Source: Tachypleus tridentatus
Taxonomy: Eukaryota; Arthropoda; Merostomata; Xiphosura; Limulidae
DNA: 64,000 bases
Direction of reading: 5' to 3'
Assembly: GCF_004210375.1 (NCBI RefSeq)
Contig: NC_134834.1
Location: 142,757,009 to 142,821,008, forward strand
Part shown: positions 11,421 to 25,425 of the stretch, in pieces
Numbering within the stretch: position 1 is the stretch's first letter
Layout: every line of letters begins with the position of its first letter
Position numbers and translations under genes: made by a program
Notes under the pieces: model-generated
The model's input: only the letters and a program-made list of their open reading frames with translations
Told to the model about the DNA's origin: nothing
Database searches by the model: none

Positions 11421-12268
11421 GTCATCACGAATTACTTTCAGTAAAGAAACTAGAAAATAGGCTTTAGACTAATGCAAGTCAGAAGAAAACTATATATCCT
11501 TTGATAGGCAGTGATAGATACTTCCATTGAGAATGTTTAATGTTTGTAGGTGAAAAGCATTTTACACTGGCCATTTGAACTGTGTGGAATATATTATCCT
11601 GTATGAGAAAGAATAATTCAATATGACTGAAGAAAGTTATGACCATTGATGTTAGATCCTCACTATCCATCAGCTAAAGGGTTTATTGTTTTTAAATACA
11701 CTGATGCTGAACCAATTTTGAACATTTATTGTCAATACTCTGGCTGAATTATATAAGTTGTTTTTTTTTTTTTGTGTGTGTTTGTAAACAACAGTATATT
11801 CAGACTTAACAGGTTTTATAGCTGTGATGTATTTACCAATGTCAAATAAGTTCTTGTATTTCACAACCCTTACATCTGCTAATTGTTGTAGCAATATATA
11901 TTTAGAAATATATATCATTAAATTACCTTCAATTAAATCAAGACTGTTTTTAAAAAGTTAATTTTGTATTTAAAAGTTTTCAGTGCTGCCTGAAGGATAG
12001 AAACCATTTGCAATTATGATGACAAAAAACTTAGAGAAACATGTTTGTTTTGTTTTTTTCATTGAACTTGACATCTTGGTTTATGCCTACATAAATCTAT
12101 TATTATTTCATGTAAGATTTTTTCACATTTACTCTAACCTCTTCATAAGTACTTTCACTACACTTTACTTTCACTGTTCTTTTATATTGTTATAATTTTG
12201 CATTCCTCTTTGTTGTTATGACTTAAACTCAGTTATATAAACCTAAAAAAGGCATGAGCCACATGTCA

Positions 12269-12274
12269 AATAAA
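12269..12274 (+). terminator. Candidate NADK polyadenylation signal
   Basis: AATAAA about 940 bp after the stop, with GT-rich sequence 20-45 bp downstream. Confidence 0.4.
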
Positions 12275-12300
12275 ATATTTCTAAAAAATGTACAAAGTTG

Positions 12301-13544
12301 TTTGTCATCTTTATTGCAAATATCCCTAGAAAGGTGGTTTGTTTTTTACCATATGGCTAGTTTCTCTCTGTTTATGTCCAACCTGTTACTTGACATTACC
12401 TAAATGGCTTGAAGCATGGTTATTCTACTTTCTTTCATAGATGTACATATTTTTAGTGGATGATCAGTAACATAAGTATGAATACTCAGAAGTTTTAGTA
12501 TGGTATAATACTTATCCATTATTTCTAACAAAAATAAACTCTGATTAACTTTTTTCTAGGCCTGATAAGAGCAGAAGACTTGCACAACCTATGGTATTAA
12601 GAATCAACTTGGTGTGGTCCAAAAGGCACTATACAGTAAGGAATCTTTGTTTTCCATGAAGTTGGCAATGCAAGAAATATTTTTCATTACACATTTTCAA
12701 CTCCTTGTAGTTTTAGACGTTTCCTATCTAACAACTAGCTCTGTACAGTTTGATACATTATTTTTATTACTGTGATCATGCTATTAGAAACCAAGTAATT
12801 TGGTTATACAATAATGTAAACCTTTCAAACAGTTTGTTTATGAACATAGTTGGAATAAGTTAAACATTACATTTAGAATGGTATAGATATAATTAAATCT
12901 AACCTTTTGTGTACATGCAACTTCAACTTCCCATTTTTTACTCAACCTTTGTAACTAAACATTGATAGGTTTTTACTAGATAATTACATTATACTTTTGT
13001 CTCTTAGCCAAAACAGTATTTGTTACTATCCTATATATGTAACATGGGTGAATTTGACAAATTAAATACTAAGGAAGCTTTTCCACAAAATGCATGTAAA
13101 TAGAATCATTCTTTAAAGTTAGTGTTACAATGCTTATCAAGTGAAGTATGTAACCATCTAATTTCTATTGTCTTCTGAATGCTATTCTCAGTTTTTCATA
13201 GCTGTGAAAAATGGTGAATGATATTCATTTTAGTGAGACAATTCTGTGTATTTCTCATACCTACACAAGTTACCAGGACTTTGGAATACTTTTAAATTAT
13301 ATATTTCTACTTTTCAAAGAAAGTTGCTTCTTACAATAGCAGAGAAATGGAAGTATCGGCAATTTTTATATTAACTTTCATATGTATTTTCATTGTTATG
13401 TTAGTACCTAACAGAAATTGTTACAAATTTCAATGTGACAATCTTTAATCAGAGATGTTTTTGGCACAATGTTTTGACCTCACTTTGATATATTTGTTTT
13501 AGCCTAGCAGCTACTTGTACATTAACCATTTGTCTGTGATTGTT
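12301..13544. other. Intergenic, no feature seen
   Basis: AT-rich sequence with no recognisable exon or repeat. 'tttttctag' at about 12551-12559 could act as an acceptor for a 3' UTR exon of NADK. Confidence 0.5.
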
Positions 13545-13812
13545 TTAACCCTTTAACTACACTTGACATCATATAATATTAGAGCAGTTGACTTTAGTTA
13601 GCCTATTATACAAGCATTTTTCACACATTTTGAATGGTGCACCTCAGAAACTGCACATGGAGTAGAAAACAAATTTACAAAAGCTGCAACCAAAGGCTTA
13701 AATTAAATGCATGCAGAATTTTTGTGAGCTGTACACTGTATACAGCACCTTTGTATTCAACAGCCAGAGAAGGATCATACCTTATATCGGGAATCAGTGG
13801 TCAGTAGGTTAA
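13545..13812. mobile_element. Candidate TTAA-flanked MITE
   Basis: TTAA at 13545-13548 is followed by CCCTTTAACTAC, and GTCAGTAGG is followed by TTAA at 13809-13812. CCC...GGG-like ends between TTAA sites suggest a short piggyBac-type MITE of about 260 bp. The inverted repeats match only weakly. Confidence 0.3.
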
Positions 13813-16800
13813 AAATATTAAAAGGCAATATAAGTCTTGATCAGAATGTTTAAATTTGTATTGGTTTAATTTAATAAGATTTTAATATCGTAATCAACAC
13901 ACTTTGAGTTTAATGTTTCTCTTAAACTTATGAATATACTAACCTGTAGGTTATATTTGGTTTTGTACTAGCTAAAACTGTTGAAAGAAATGTGTGATCT
14001 TCTATCCTTTCACATAATGATTTCAAGTAAAGAATCTAAGCAAGTGTTATTTGAAAAGAAATTTAAGTGTGAAAGTTTAATTTTGAATAACTGGATTTTA
14101 TCACTTTTGATATTTCAAAGTTTCTGCTCTGTGTTTGCAAATAAATGTTAAACCACGTTTATAACTTATTTTTCGTATGAGAAGAAGTGTGGAAAATTGA
14201 TAAAGAATCATCAAATCAAAGCATTATTTTGTAATTTGTAATAGCAGCAATGTTGTTCATGTGCATGTAAATAAAAATACTATTTTTAACAAAATTATAA
14301 ATTTCTATGCAAAAATAATCTTGGATCATTAATGTCTAAAGATATTTTAAACAATTTATTAAAAAGTAATACATCCTATATTTTTCATTAAAAAAAACAG
14401 TGAACTAGTAAGTAAAATTCTATTCCACTGAATGAAAATATTATTTTATTTTTTACAAATGGCTGTAGTTGGTAAATAGCCAATAACACATGGCTTATTT
14501 GCACTTTTGTTAGAGATTGGAACTAAAACTTTTGATAAAATTATTAACTTTTTGAGTATTTACAACTGTTAATGTAATTATTTAAATTGTAATACAGAAA
14601 TTCTATACTTGTGTATTTTATTTTTTTCATGATATGAATTTATAAAGAATTTTTAATACTAAGAAGTTTTGTTTGGTTTCTTGTTACACACAAAGCTCTG
14701 CTATGAACTACCTGCTGAGCCCAACATTAGAACCAAAGTACAGAAATTAGTGCCATAATCCCAGAAGTAAATAGTGCTGTCTTCAGGAACTAGGAAAAAG
14801 TACAAAAATTCACATATTGAGATGAAAATAATGCAAAAAAAAGGAAAACTTATAAAATAAAGTATTATTGATTACAACATAGCAGTTAATGTTCTAGGTT
14901 GTGTAGCAGAAAGCCCAAGGTTCACAGTGGTATGACATATACCATTCTCCACACTTCTAGCTATGGATGCATTATACAAGTAACAATCAATTCTTTTTTT
15001 CTTTTCTTTTTTTCATTCAAAGCCCTTGGGGTGGTAAATGTTGATTGTCTGCATTCCCTATAGTCAGTAATGTCACATAAAGTATCATTGAGATTTAAGA
15101 TAACCAACAAGAAATACATGTGTATGTGTATACTATCATGTACAAGTAATGTTCAAAACATTTCCTTAATTTTCTTAAAAGTATATATGTCAATATAAAA
15201 ATAACACTATTTCTAAAAAGTTTATATCCTGCCAGTGCTTCAAAGGGCATGTTAATAATGTTATTTTTGATTTGTTAGTTATTTAAAGCCATGTTGAGAA
15301 TGTTGTATGACCGTAAGTGGTTTTTGTTTTACCAATACTAAATGAAATGTACCTACATGTTATTAAAACCTGGCCATCTTGGCTTAATACATATGTTCTC
15401 CTTAGTGGAAGCTTGCAAAAAGGATGACAAAATGTTGTCTAACTAGAGAACTGCATTAACCTTGTACCTGTGCAAAGCCAAGTTCTCAAGTGAAAGTGTT
15501 GTATATTTACTTTGTCAGAATTACTTGTCTTGTTGAATTAAAGTACCTGGAAAAGGAATTTTCAACTTTCACAGAAAACCATTATCATGATTTTGTTTTT
15601 TAAAAAAAAAATCATATATCTCCTGTCATTAATACTAAAGTTTAAAACCAAGTACACAGCTAATATAACCATTGTTCTACATGAAAAAGTTAGTCAAGCC
15701 AGGGCCTAGACTAGAAGTCTTATCAAAACTGTTAATAAATTCATGATCTCATTACTAAAGGTGAGATAATGGAATTTTTGTCAGGTATTTCTAATGATGC
15801 TGTTATCTTTATGAATCAGATTAACAGTTAGATCACTAGTGAAATGTTCGGAGTAGTTATTCCAATGAGTATGCTAAGATGCATTTTTGATTATTTTTTT
15901 TTTCTATTCAGCAATAGTATAAAAGCTTTCCATTTTCCTAAATTCTTAACTCTCAAATGTTATTACTGATGTAAAATCACAGAATTATTTTTAATTATAT
16001 TCAAATTTAAACATAAAAAAAATCTTCATAGATTTTTTATAGTCTCCAATGAACATTATTCCTTTTCATAATTACTTTTATTCTAAATTAAAGAATTATT
16101 TTTAATACTTTCCCAACCTATGTGTTGTATAAGGTGCTGCCAGGGTTGAAAATACCAGCTGCTATAACTTGTATGAAATGTTTAATTGGTTGTACTGAAA
16201 AGCTTGTTGGCTAAGTTTTTATATCCAAATAATCCATAATTAAATATACTGAAAAATGTTTATAATGTAGCTTACAAAATTATTTATATTTAAAATTATA
16301 GGTGTAAAATTCATTTTATTCCATGTGTGTGAAAACTATTTCTTGCATTTTCTTTTAATATTGCAATTTCAATCCAGTAAATCTTAAAATTCCTTATGCT
16401 AATTACAGCTGGAGTAAAGATATCCATGCAAGTCCAAACACCAGGGGTTTTATTGATATTAATGGATAAGCTGTAATGCTTTGGAAAATTAGCCTAATTA
16501 AGGCAGACCTCAAATCTCCCAATATATTTACAGTAATTCAACTTTTTATACTAATTGTGAACCAAAACTTTAACCTCATGAAATATCTACATCCTTATAA
16601 GGCAGATTTATATTAAGTTCAAGCTTAGTTAAGTGTAGGTTCTCAAAACGTCTCATTGTGTAATTCTTCCTAATCTAATAAACAATGATTCGCAAAGTAC
16701 CTACAGGCACTTTACATAGATCCAAGTTCTTCTCTTCATGTGGCTGTAAAGTTAAGACAGAGGTAAGATGTGGACTATAAAATGTTTCCCAGTGCCTAAT

Positions 16801-19800
16801 ACAGCTCTATGCAAAATGTATATTCTATTTAAAAGGTTGAGTAATCTAAGAAAATGTAAATAAACTCCATTTCTGAAAGGTATTCTTGCTTATCCTCCAT
16901 ACCTTTTAAATTTAAGATAGCTTTTGTTTTACATGATTCTCTATTAGTACACAATGTACCTTAAACAGTTCAAAAATAAATGTAATTTTTTAGAGATAAA
17001 TATATTTTTAACAGCTGTTGTTTTCATCGATGCTTTAGATTTCAACCCAGAAGTGTTATCTTGTATATATCTTCTAAATGACTGACCTCACAGCTAATTA
17101 TAAGGGTAGTTTTCATGACAAGTAATTACAAGTGGATATTTGAGCTGTCAATTTTCCAATTTGGTAGTAAACTTTTTATTTTCTCCAGAGCTCCACTAGT
17201 TTATTCATAGAAATATCCCACTTTTGGTTCCCCATTTTGCTGATTACATAAAATACATATCAGCTCTGACCTCTTCTTATTCTTATTTCAAAGGTCAAAG
17301 TATCATAAAAAAACCTTTTTTAATAAATTATTTAAACAAAAGTCATACTGCCAATACTAGTAGAAACAGCTAATAAGTACTGAATGTTTCACAAAAGTAT
17401 TAAAAAAAAAACTTCATGAATAGTGACAGTACAAATATCTGGTAAAAACTCCATCTGTCAAGAAACGGTTCAATTATGTTCATGTAAGCAAATTAATAAA
17501 AGTAGTCTATTACAGAAATTCTTGCAAGGTTGTGTAATTATAAAAATTCTAACTAGAGAATGATGCTACAAAGTTATGGTAAATACAGAATATTGTAAAA
17601 AAACAATGTGGTGAAAGTAAGTAAACACAGTGTTAAGAAAATAGCTACTCATATTGTACAAGTTTCTAACTACATGTTTAAAGTGTAAAAAATTAAGTAA
17701 ACAAGGGACAAAAATATGTAGTAACACTGAATATAGTGGTGGATAAAATTACAAACACACAGAAGTGCATGGTATCTTTACTAGCTAACAATTTATTGAA
17801 CAAATAACATTCAGTAAAGTGTAAACATAAGGATCCATCACAACGTTCACCTGAGGAAGCTCCAGTTTCTTACATATATGCATTTCTATAAATATGAAGT
17901 ATATATTACAGAACATCAAGTTTCAGTACAGTCTTGCCACATGCTACAATATATTTATTACTTTGACATAATTTTCTTGAATAAAAGTTCCAGTCTTGTG
18001 TTTCAATCATAAGACTCATAAATCACCCATTGTTATCAAAAACATTTAATTATTTATGATAATGTTTACATAGCCTATCAAAATGTTTGATACATTTGTT
18101 TATTGTAACCTACAATACAAACAAACCTAAATGACTTTCTTTCAATTGGTGTAGAAAAAGGCAGAATTGATAACCTTTAAGCTACAAGCAGGTAATTTGT
18201 TCTCAGAACTGTGAAACTGTACTCTACTTTTAGACTCAAAATATGCCACATTTTAATTAGCTAACAATAAAATATTCCCTTGATAGAATGAAATGGTTTA
18301 ATATATTATTCTCTGGGGGCTTTTGATGTGTGAACAGCTAAAAAACACAACTATTGGCTAAATTAAATTTAAACATCTTGAACTGATTCTGATCGTTGAT
18401 CACACAAAAGAATTACACAGTGTGTTAACTGGTTTATCCATGAACACAACTTTGTTTAGTGTTTCATTTCAAAAATATGACAGATTTTTTTTTATTTGTT
18501 TTTAATTCAATGTTATGGTAATAGTGCCCGAGTATAATAGGTTATAGAAATTTAAAATTAAGAAAACAGGCCTTGAATAAACCTACTGTCCATTCTACCA
18601 TACAGTAAGTTCAAAGACATTAAAAACTACATTGCTTAATTCATATAATTATTTTCAACAACTAGTTTTCTAACAGTTCTTATAAATGTGTAATGACAAT
18701 TTGAATCTATGATTTGACCACTTAATATAAATTAAAGTAATACTACTGAAGTCTCTGCAAATAAGGTTATGTTCATATTTCAATGTCAAAGATTAAGGCA
18801 TTTCAGCTTATTTATGGTACCTAAAAACTGAAAACATGGTGAACATACAGCATATTTCCATTACTGTAGGCATTATACTATTATAACTGGAGTAATGAGG
18901 CTTGCTTACACCATATCTGGACTAAACAATCTATTACAATTCTTAATTAGAATATTTAATAAGGAACTTTTGCCTGAAGAAATTATTGTTAGAGTTATCA
19001 GTATCAGAAATGAGTATTCTTTAAAAGAAATCGCAGTAATGTGCACCAAAAAAATGAAATGTTGAAGATTTACTTACACATTTTTTTTTTTTTTTTAAGA
19101 GTTCTTTCCCTGTTGATAAAAATTAAAACTAAATAAAACTGAATACCCACTCTAACCCTTTCTTTGTTGGATCCCCTTTAAACTCTTTTCTGTGCAGCCA
19201 CTGAATTACATTCAAAATTTAATTATATAAATTTCCTATTAATGTATGCGAGTTTAAATTAAAATTGTAATGTATCTTATGATACAAAGTTTTGTTATCT
19301 AAAGTTTTAACTTCATTTCCATAAAAACATTTAAAAATGTTTAGTTCAACTGTACTGTCACATGACCCACAAGCTATCTGCAGTCTCTGTCTTGACTCAA
19401 ATAATCAGTCTTACAGATGTACATGTAGACAGTAAATACATTTATATGACTTACTGATATGTAATTTCAGAGTTCTCTGGCTAAATTCAATAGAAACAAG
19501 TAATAAGTTTATTCAACCCCTGACAGGTGTCATGTGCATCTTTTACCCACATAACTGAATTTTTTAATGTACATATGGTTGCTACACATATATATGTTTA
19601 TAGTCATTAGAAAGGGGTTGTTTTACACTATAATCCAACAATGGTTATTTTGAAACTGGTGCTCAGTTGTCATTATTGGATACATTAACTGTCCATAGTA
19701 TTCTTTGCTGCTTTATTCACAATAGCACTTACAGTTTTCTCTTAGGTAAATATGTTACAGTTAGAAAGACATTTAAATTGTGCTTAGGTCTTACTTTCAT

Positions 19801-21729
19801 CTTAGTAAAGTATGTATTATTTAGAATCTAAAATGCATAACTTAAAGGCTTACATATTTTTGAAAATATGTATCATACTTTGTGTGAGATCTTGCACATG
19901 GGGGGAAATAATTTTGCCAAAGGCTTGTGCATCTCTACTAAACATATTGTAATTATGTTCCAAGGACATCAATGACTTGTTCTGAGACAAGTATTATAAG
20001 ATAAAAGACAGGAAAGTAAAACATTAAAAGTTAATTATATGTTAAAAGACCTGAAATCATAAATATCCCCAGAAGAAGATATTTAAAATATTCTACAAAA
20101 AGTTAAAGTTTATATCCTTAACTGTAAACATTTTACTGCACCATACACTGATGATAATATCTACAGTGAGCGATATGGTAGAGAAAATTAAAAATAAAAT
20201 ATAAACATTTACCTTAAAAAATTTGATATCCCTTTTGGGAGTTCCAGAGGTTATGAAATTAAATATGAAAACTATAAAATAAAGTATTTTTATACTTAAA
20301 ATGAAAATCATCTTGTACTACATTTATTAATAGTTTGAGTGCAAGTATCTATAATAAATAAATAACACATTTTTATTGGAAAATTAAAATCGTGTTACTT
20401 ATGAGCTTTTAACAGTTTTCATGACAATAAGTTAAGAAATCTTAGAGTTAAGGTACGTATTGTTACAAAAGTGAAATTCCCAAATGGCCCCCCCCTGCAA
20501 ATTATAGGCACTTGTAGTGAAAGGGTTAAACATTTCAATAATAATGCATTTGAAAAGCAAAGAATTAAGTGATTTGGGTCGCACAGTGAGAATGCAGCCC
20601 AACTGACCAGCAGCACAAACACATATGAAAATAACTGGATTCAAAGCAAGAGGGTGACTCACAAAACCACAAATTGGTGGTTTGATAGAGTCTCTGACTA
20701 AACACAGCCTTACACTGACCAGGGTCTCTCTCACCATCCCTTGGAATGGCAGATGGGAAAAGAAAAATTAAAATAATAATAATCCATACACAGAAATTGA
20801 AATTTTCAGGGAATGGGTAATTTCTTGATGTTGTTTTTTTCTTTCTAGTACTTGTACAATAAACACAACTTTCATTAAATGTAGAATTTTCAAATGAGTG
20901 TTTGGAAATGAAAAATTACTGGATAACAACAGGTTAAAAAATTGAATACATTTAAGAGAAATCAGATTTTGATAAAATTATCTGTTACAACTTCTATTTT
21001 TTCAGAAGCAAATTTTATCTTGCAATGTGGATTTGACTCTCATAAAATAACATGACACGTACACTATAATGCTAATTTCTACTTCATGTCATGTAGTTTT
21101 GTTTAGTGTAATTACTTGTTGCAATTTAGAAGCATGGTAATCAACATTTTCATCCTATAGATGCAAAAGTTAATCTCACCATAAAATCTGATTTAAGAAG
21201 TGAGCTAAATGAACAAACTAATATACAATCTTACAAAAATAGTACTGTATACAAACAGAATGTAAATATAAGCATCCAAAACCAAAGTTAAAATATCCAT
21301 TATTAAATTTTCTGAAAGCTGTTATTGTCATAGAAAACAAGACAGAATATTAGTTAAGAAATATCAAACTTTAATGCTGCTCTATCTGAAAACCAAAACA
21401 AAAATTACTACTACAAACAGAACCATGTCAGTAAACATTAATTACATATGTGCCCAACAAAAGAATGGTCCATCAAAAACAGCATAAAATTGGGCTTGAA
21501 TAAAAAGACCAAATTCAAAACATTTTCTTTTGATGAAAGGCCACCAACATAAACACACAAACACATGCAACATTCTATTCTTCCTAACATATGAAATAAT
21601 AGTGCTTTCAATAAGAAATATCCAATCACTCACACTGACCAACAGTTTATGCTACATGTATTGAAAGTATTCTGAGATTTTAAATGGGAAACCATATGCC
21701 ATCAGACTGTCTTCCAAACTGTATACAAG
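13813..21729. other. Intergenic or 3' UTR sequence, no gene seen
   Basis: About 7.9 kb of AT-rich sequence with no ORF that resembles a protein. Decayed SINE-like words occur near 14670-14740 ('cacacaaagctctgctatg') and 14890-15080, and there is a poly-T run at about 19081-19096. Part may be 3' UTR of either gene; the sequence alone does not decide. Confidence 0.55.
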
Positions 21730-21744
21730 AATACACAACTTGAA

Positions 21745-22084
21745 TGATTGATTTAGTGTTTTATAGCACAAAGCAGCTAGGCTATCTGTGCCAAACATCC
21801 AGTAAAAAGGTAAAAATAAAGTAAATGTAGTAAAATTCATAAAAGATAATGAAGGTAAAACAAAACAGCATTTAAAAACAACATAAAACCAATGTTGACA
21901 CCTAGTCTACAATGTTAAGAGAATAAGCAGAGTAAGGGAAGTTGTAAATGACTTTCTGTAGCATAATGGCAATGATCATAACCTGCCAGGAAGACTAACA
22001 GGTAAGTACAAGAACCACCATCAGTCACCTGAAGTTGGCCTTTCCAGTCCTGGTTCCAGGTTATGTGTCAGTACAGCCATTATC
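21745..22084 (-). mobile_element. LINE copy 1: 3' UTR-only insertion with 15-bp target-site duplication
   Basis: This 340-bp piece matches the last module of the LINE copies at 44514 and 61329. It begins at its low-coordinate end with the tail 'tgattgatttagtg' and contains 'cagtcacctgaagttggcc'. It is flanked by exact direct repeats AATACACAACTTGAA at 21730-21744 and 22085-22099. That is a classic severely 5'-truncated product of target-primed reverse transcription on the minus strand. Confidence 0.85.
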
Positions 22085-22338
22085 AATACACAACTTGAAG
22101 AATATCATTATTAGATGAAGTTTAACTACTATAACAAATGCATGTGTATTGTTCTAGAAGGTTATATCTGGAATTCTAATACTTTATTATGCAAAGATTT
22201 ATCAACCTTATAAATATAGTATTTTCTTAGCTGATGTTCTAAGTGCAATCAATAGCTGATCATACACAGTCAACAATTTATAACAAATACATTAACACTA
22301 ACCTGTAGTCACATAGCAACAATGAATTGTAGCCCATT

Positions 22339-22491
22339 AACTGATCTGCAGTCACACAGATCTTACGAGCTTTAGCTCAAACTTACATCAACTGACCTGT
22401 GGTTACACAGAACTTAGAAGCTGTAGCTCAAAATGACATCAACTGACCCGTGGTAACACAAAACGTAGCAGATATAGGTCAAAATCAGACA
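22339..22491. repeat. 51-bp minisatellite, three units
   Basis: Units start at 22339, 22390 and 22441 with 'aactgayctgyrgtyacaca'. Each continues with a 'tagctcaaa'-like segment. A partial related unit ('gatctgtggtcacacagcag') occurs near 22560. Confidence 0.75.
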
Positions 22492-25425
22492 GCTGACAGT
22501 TTTTTCCATTTACTGCGTTTTCTTCATTAATTGCTGCACACAATATTGGGTTCTTTTACGATCTGTGGTCACACAGCAGCAAGGAATTATCACTCTAAAT
22601 GATGTTAGTTGTAGGTTCCTCAAATGTGAAACTATCCTGCACAATAAATTCAGTGGCAGTTGCATGTACAATGGTTCTGCTGATCAATTTATTTATTAGT
22701 GTAACCATTCAACAAAATATCATAACATTATTCACATACCTAAATTATCTAGGTTAGAATATGATAAAGTAAAACAGACTCAAAACCCCATAGACATTCT
22801 ATTGATCAGTTTACATGTACATCTGAGGTGTAGATCAGTTTTCATAACCATTCTGTGAATCATTTTACAAACATAAAATGCCCATAAAATATGCTCATTG
22901 TAAAAAAGTATTGAATATTATATAAATCCACTATAACATACACTTTTAATAAATAAAATACAAATATTCATTGGAATGAAGCCATACAAGATACAGTAAC
23001 CATGGTAAAGACAAAAAAACATGTTCAAACAATTTGGCAAGCATATTCCTTTATAATAATGATGAAACTTCACCACAAAAGTTGTGCTCAGATGATAATT
23101 AACTGTTTAATGATTAATTAGCATTCTTATATCATTTCTTAAGAGCAAAGGTGTAATCAAGTCTATTTACTGAGAATACTTTTACACCTTTTGATTACAT
23201 CTGAAATTATATTATTTTCCCCTTAATGGTTTTAAAATTACATACTTAAAGGAAATGACATTAATGTCAATTACACTTTAAATTTGGTAAATGATGAATT
23301 TAGAAAGGCATATCTAAATAGTATAACACAACCTGAATTGAAGTTACCTGACTAAAAGGGTTTGAAAAATAATTTAAAGCAACAGGTTAATAAAAAGTTA
23401 AGAAATACCTATGAAAACAAATGCAGCCTAACATAAATAATCACATTTTTGTATGAAAAAATATAGTAGAAAAAGATCACTCAGAACCCAAGTCAAGAAA
23501 GAATGCAGAGTAATAATTTTAAGGCTTACATCAAGCTGAGCATGAAATATGAATGGAATGAACATGATAAAATTAATAAAAAACAGTACGAGATAAAAGA
23601 TGAACAGAAACGAACAGATAAAAATCTGTATTTCATATTAAAACAGGTGCAGTTACAGATGTTATATTTTCACGGATACAACGACTCCAGCTCTTAAGAT
23701 AAGCTACTTTCCTCGTATTTTCAGTTGTATCTAAGCCTTGATATCAAAATAATATTTCATGAATGTGCAAACCAAAACAATACACAAAAGATAATTTAAT
23801 CCTCTTTTATCTTTTTCACTACTGAAGGTCAAACAAATTATTACTCAAACTACAATGCCATCGTAACCAAGATCAGAATAAATATCCTGATTAATAACAG
23901 TTCTCATTAATGTAAAGACCAAAAACTCTAAAGAAAACCTGAAATTTTACAAGCAAACAATGCCAGCCAATGACAGTTACACCAGGACACTGTAAATGCA
24001 AAATAAGTCAGAGAAAATGGTTAAGAAAAAATTTACTTGGAATACCACACTTTCTGAACTCTAACTACTGACTAGAGATAATTTAAAATACAATTGTTTT
24101 ACTGGCAACTTTTGCCACAAGTCCAAGAAGGCCCTGTTGAAAAGTAGGAAATTACACTACATTCATAAACAAACTCAGTACGGTCTAATTCTTTGTAAAG
24201 ATCAGATCTGCATCAAATGTAAAAAGCACACTCATAATGGAGTTAAATAATAATAAATGTAACAAATCAGATCATTCTATATGATTTATATTTAGGTGCT
24301 TCTCTCTACACACTATACTATCATTGTACAGGATGTAAAATATTTTCTAAATGAACTAAAGGTAATTACTAAAAAAAAAAGCCTCGAAAACTAGAATATA
24401 CAATGGGGTCTGCTATATTGTTCCACAAACACATTGAACATTATTGAAACATAAATACTTCATAAATAACAAACATTGGCCAGATAATACTCATCGCTAC
24501 ACATCAAACAATTTAATAAAAGTAAAGTTTATTATCCAAGTCCCACACTATATATGAAAATATTAATTTAAATAAAATATGACATTTAATTATCACAAAT
24601 TTTTTCTTTATTATGATGACTGCATTGACATTTATGCCTTCATTGTTATTTTAATAATATATTTTTGATGATGAAACACTTTAAAATCAGCCAATGAGAT
24701 TGCAGCCTTGTGACTAACTAAGGGTTTAGCCAATAAAATTTCCCCACTGTAATTAAATGCCATTTTGCTTCATATATACATGGGTCAAAAAAGGATAGGA
24801 CCACCTATTTTTACAATGATATTCATACAACAATAAAAAAAAATTTAACTGGTTGTCTTCATTTTGTTACTGGAAGTCTGTTTACATCAAACCAGTTGGT
24901 TTATCTGTTTAAGAGGCCATCTGAATCAGTTTATCTGTAGTTGTGTATCATTCTGGCTAGTAGCTCGACACTTTAGAAAGGACCTCCTTAAATACAATTT
25001 CGTGACATGGAACCCACAAACCTCATTATAGCAGAGACCCATGGTGCTAACCTCTGAGGATTCTTCTGTATACAATACAAATTAATAAGAGAAAAAAAAA
25101 TCTACCATTTGTAGCAGGATACTTATAAGTTAACGTCTTCTATCATTTTGTAACCATGTATTACACTTTCTACATCTTTTTACAACAATCTTTATATTTT
25201 TAACACGACTACTGTGCTCTAACAAACCCCTAAAAGTCAGATAAAGCTTTTTCCTTTGGACATACAGCAATGACTTCATGGATAAATGGTTAAGAAATAG
25301 TCTTAGTTACTTTAATGCTTATAAATTTAGAAACCACTTAATGAACATTACCAAGTAAAGAATACACAAAGAAGTTGAAGAAAAGTGACTGATTTTAAAA
25401 AATAAATAGAATATATAAGTATATA
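22492..25425. other. Downstream of TNK2, no gene seen
   Basis: AT-rich sequence. Two CCAAT words occur near 24690-24735 without other promoter signs. 'catgggtcaaaaaaggatag' near 24780 resembles a lone Tc1-type terminus. Confidence 0.5.

Larger units (their letters stand above)
11329..12300 (+). other. Probable NADK 3' UTR
   Basis: The sequence after the stop is AT-rich with no long ORF. A canonical AATAAA lies at 12269-12274, followed by a GT-rich stretch (tgtacaaagttgtttgtc), which fits a cleavage site near 12290-12300. Extent is inferred. A splice donor directly after the stop could place an intron here. Confidence 0.45.

Noticed and set aside
20432..20737. 101-codon minus-strand ORF
   Set aside because: No domain, no splice context and a nonsense-looking composition. 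A TTAA next to 'agtgaaaggg' hints at an element end but no partner was found.
24690..24740. Two CCAAT words as a promoter
   Set aside because: No TATA, initiator or downstream gene on either strand fits.
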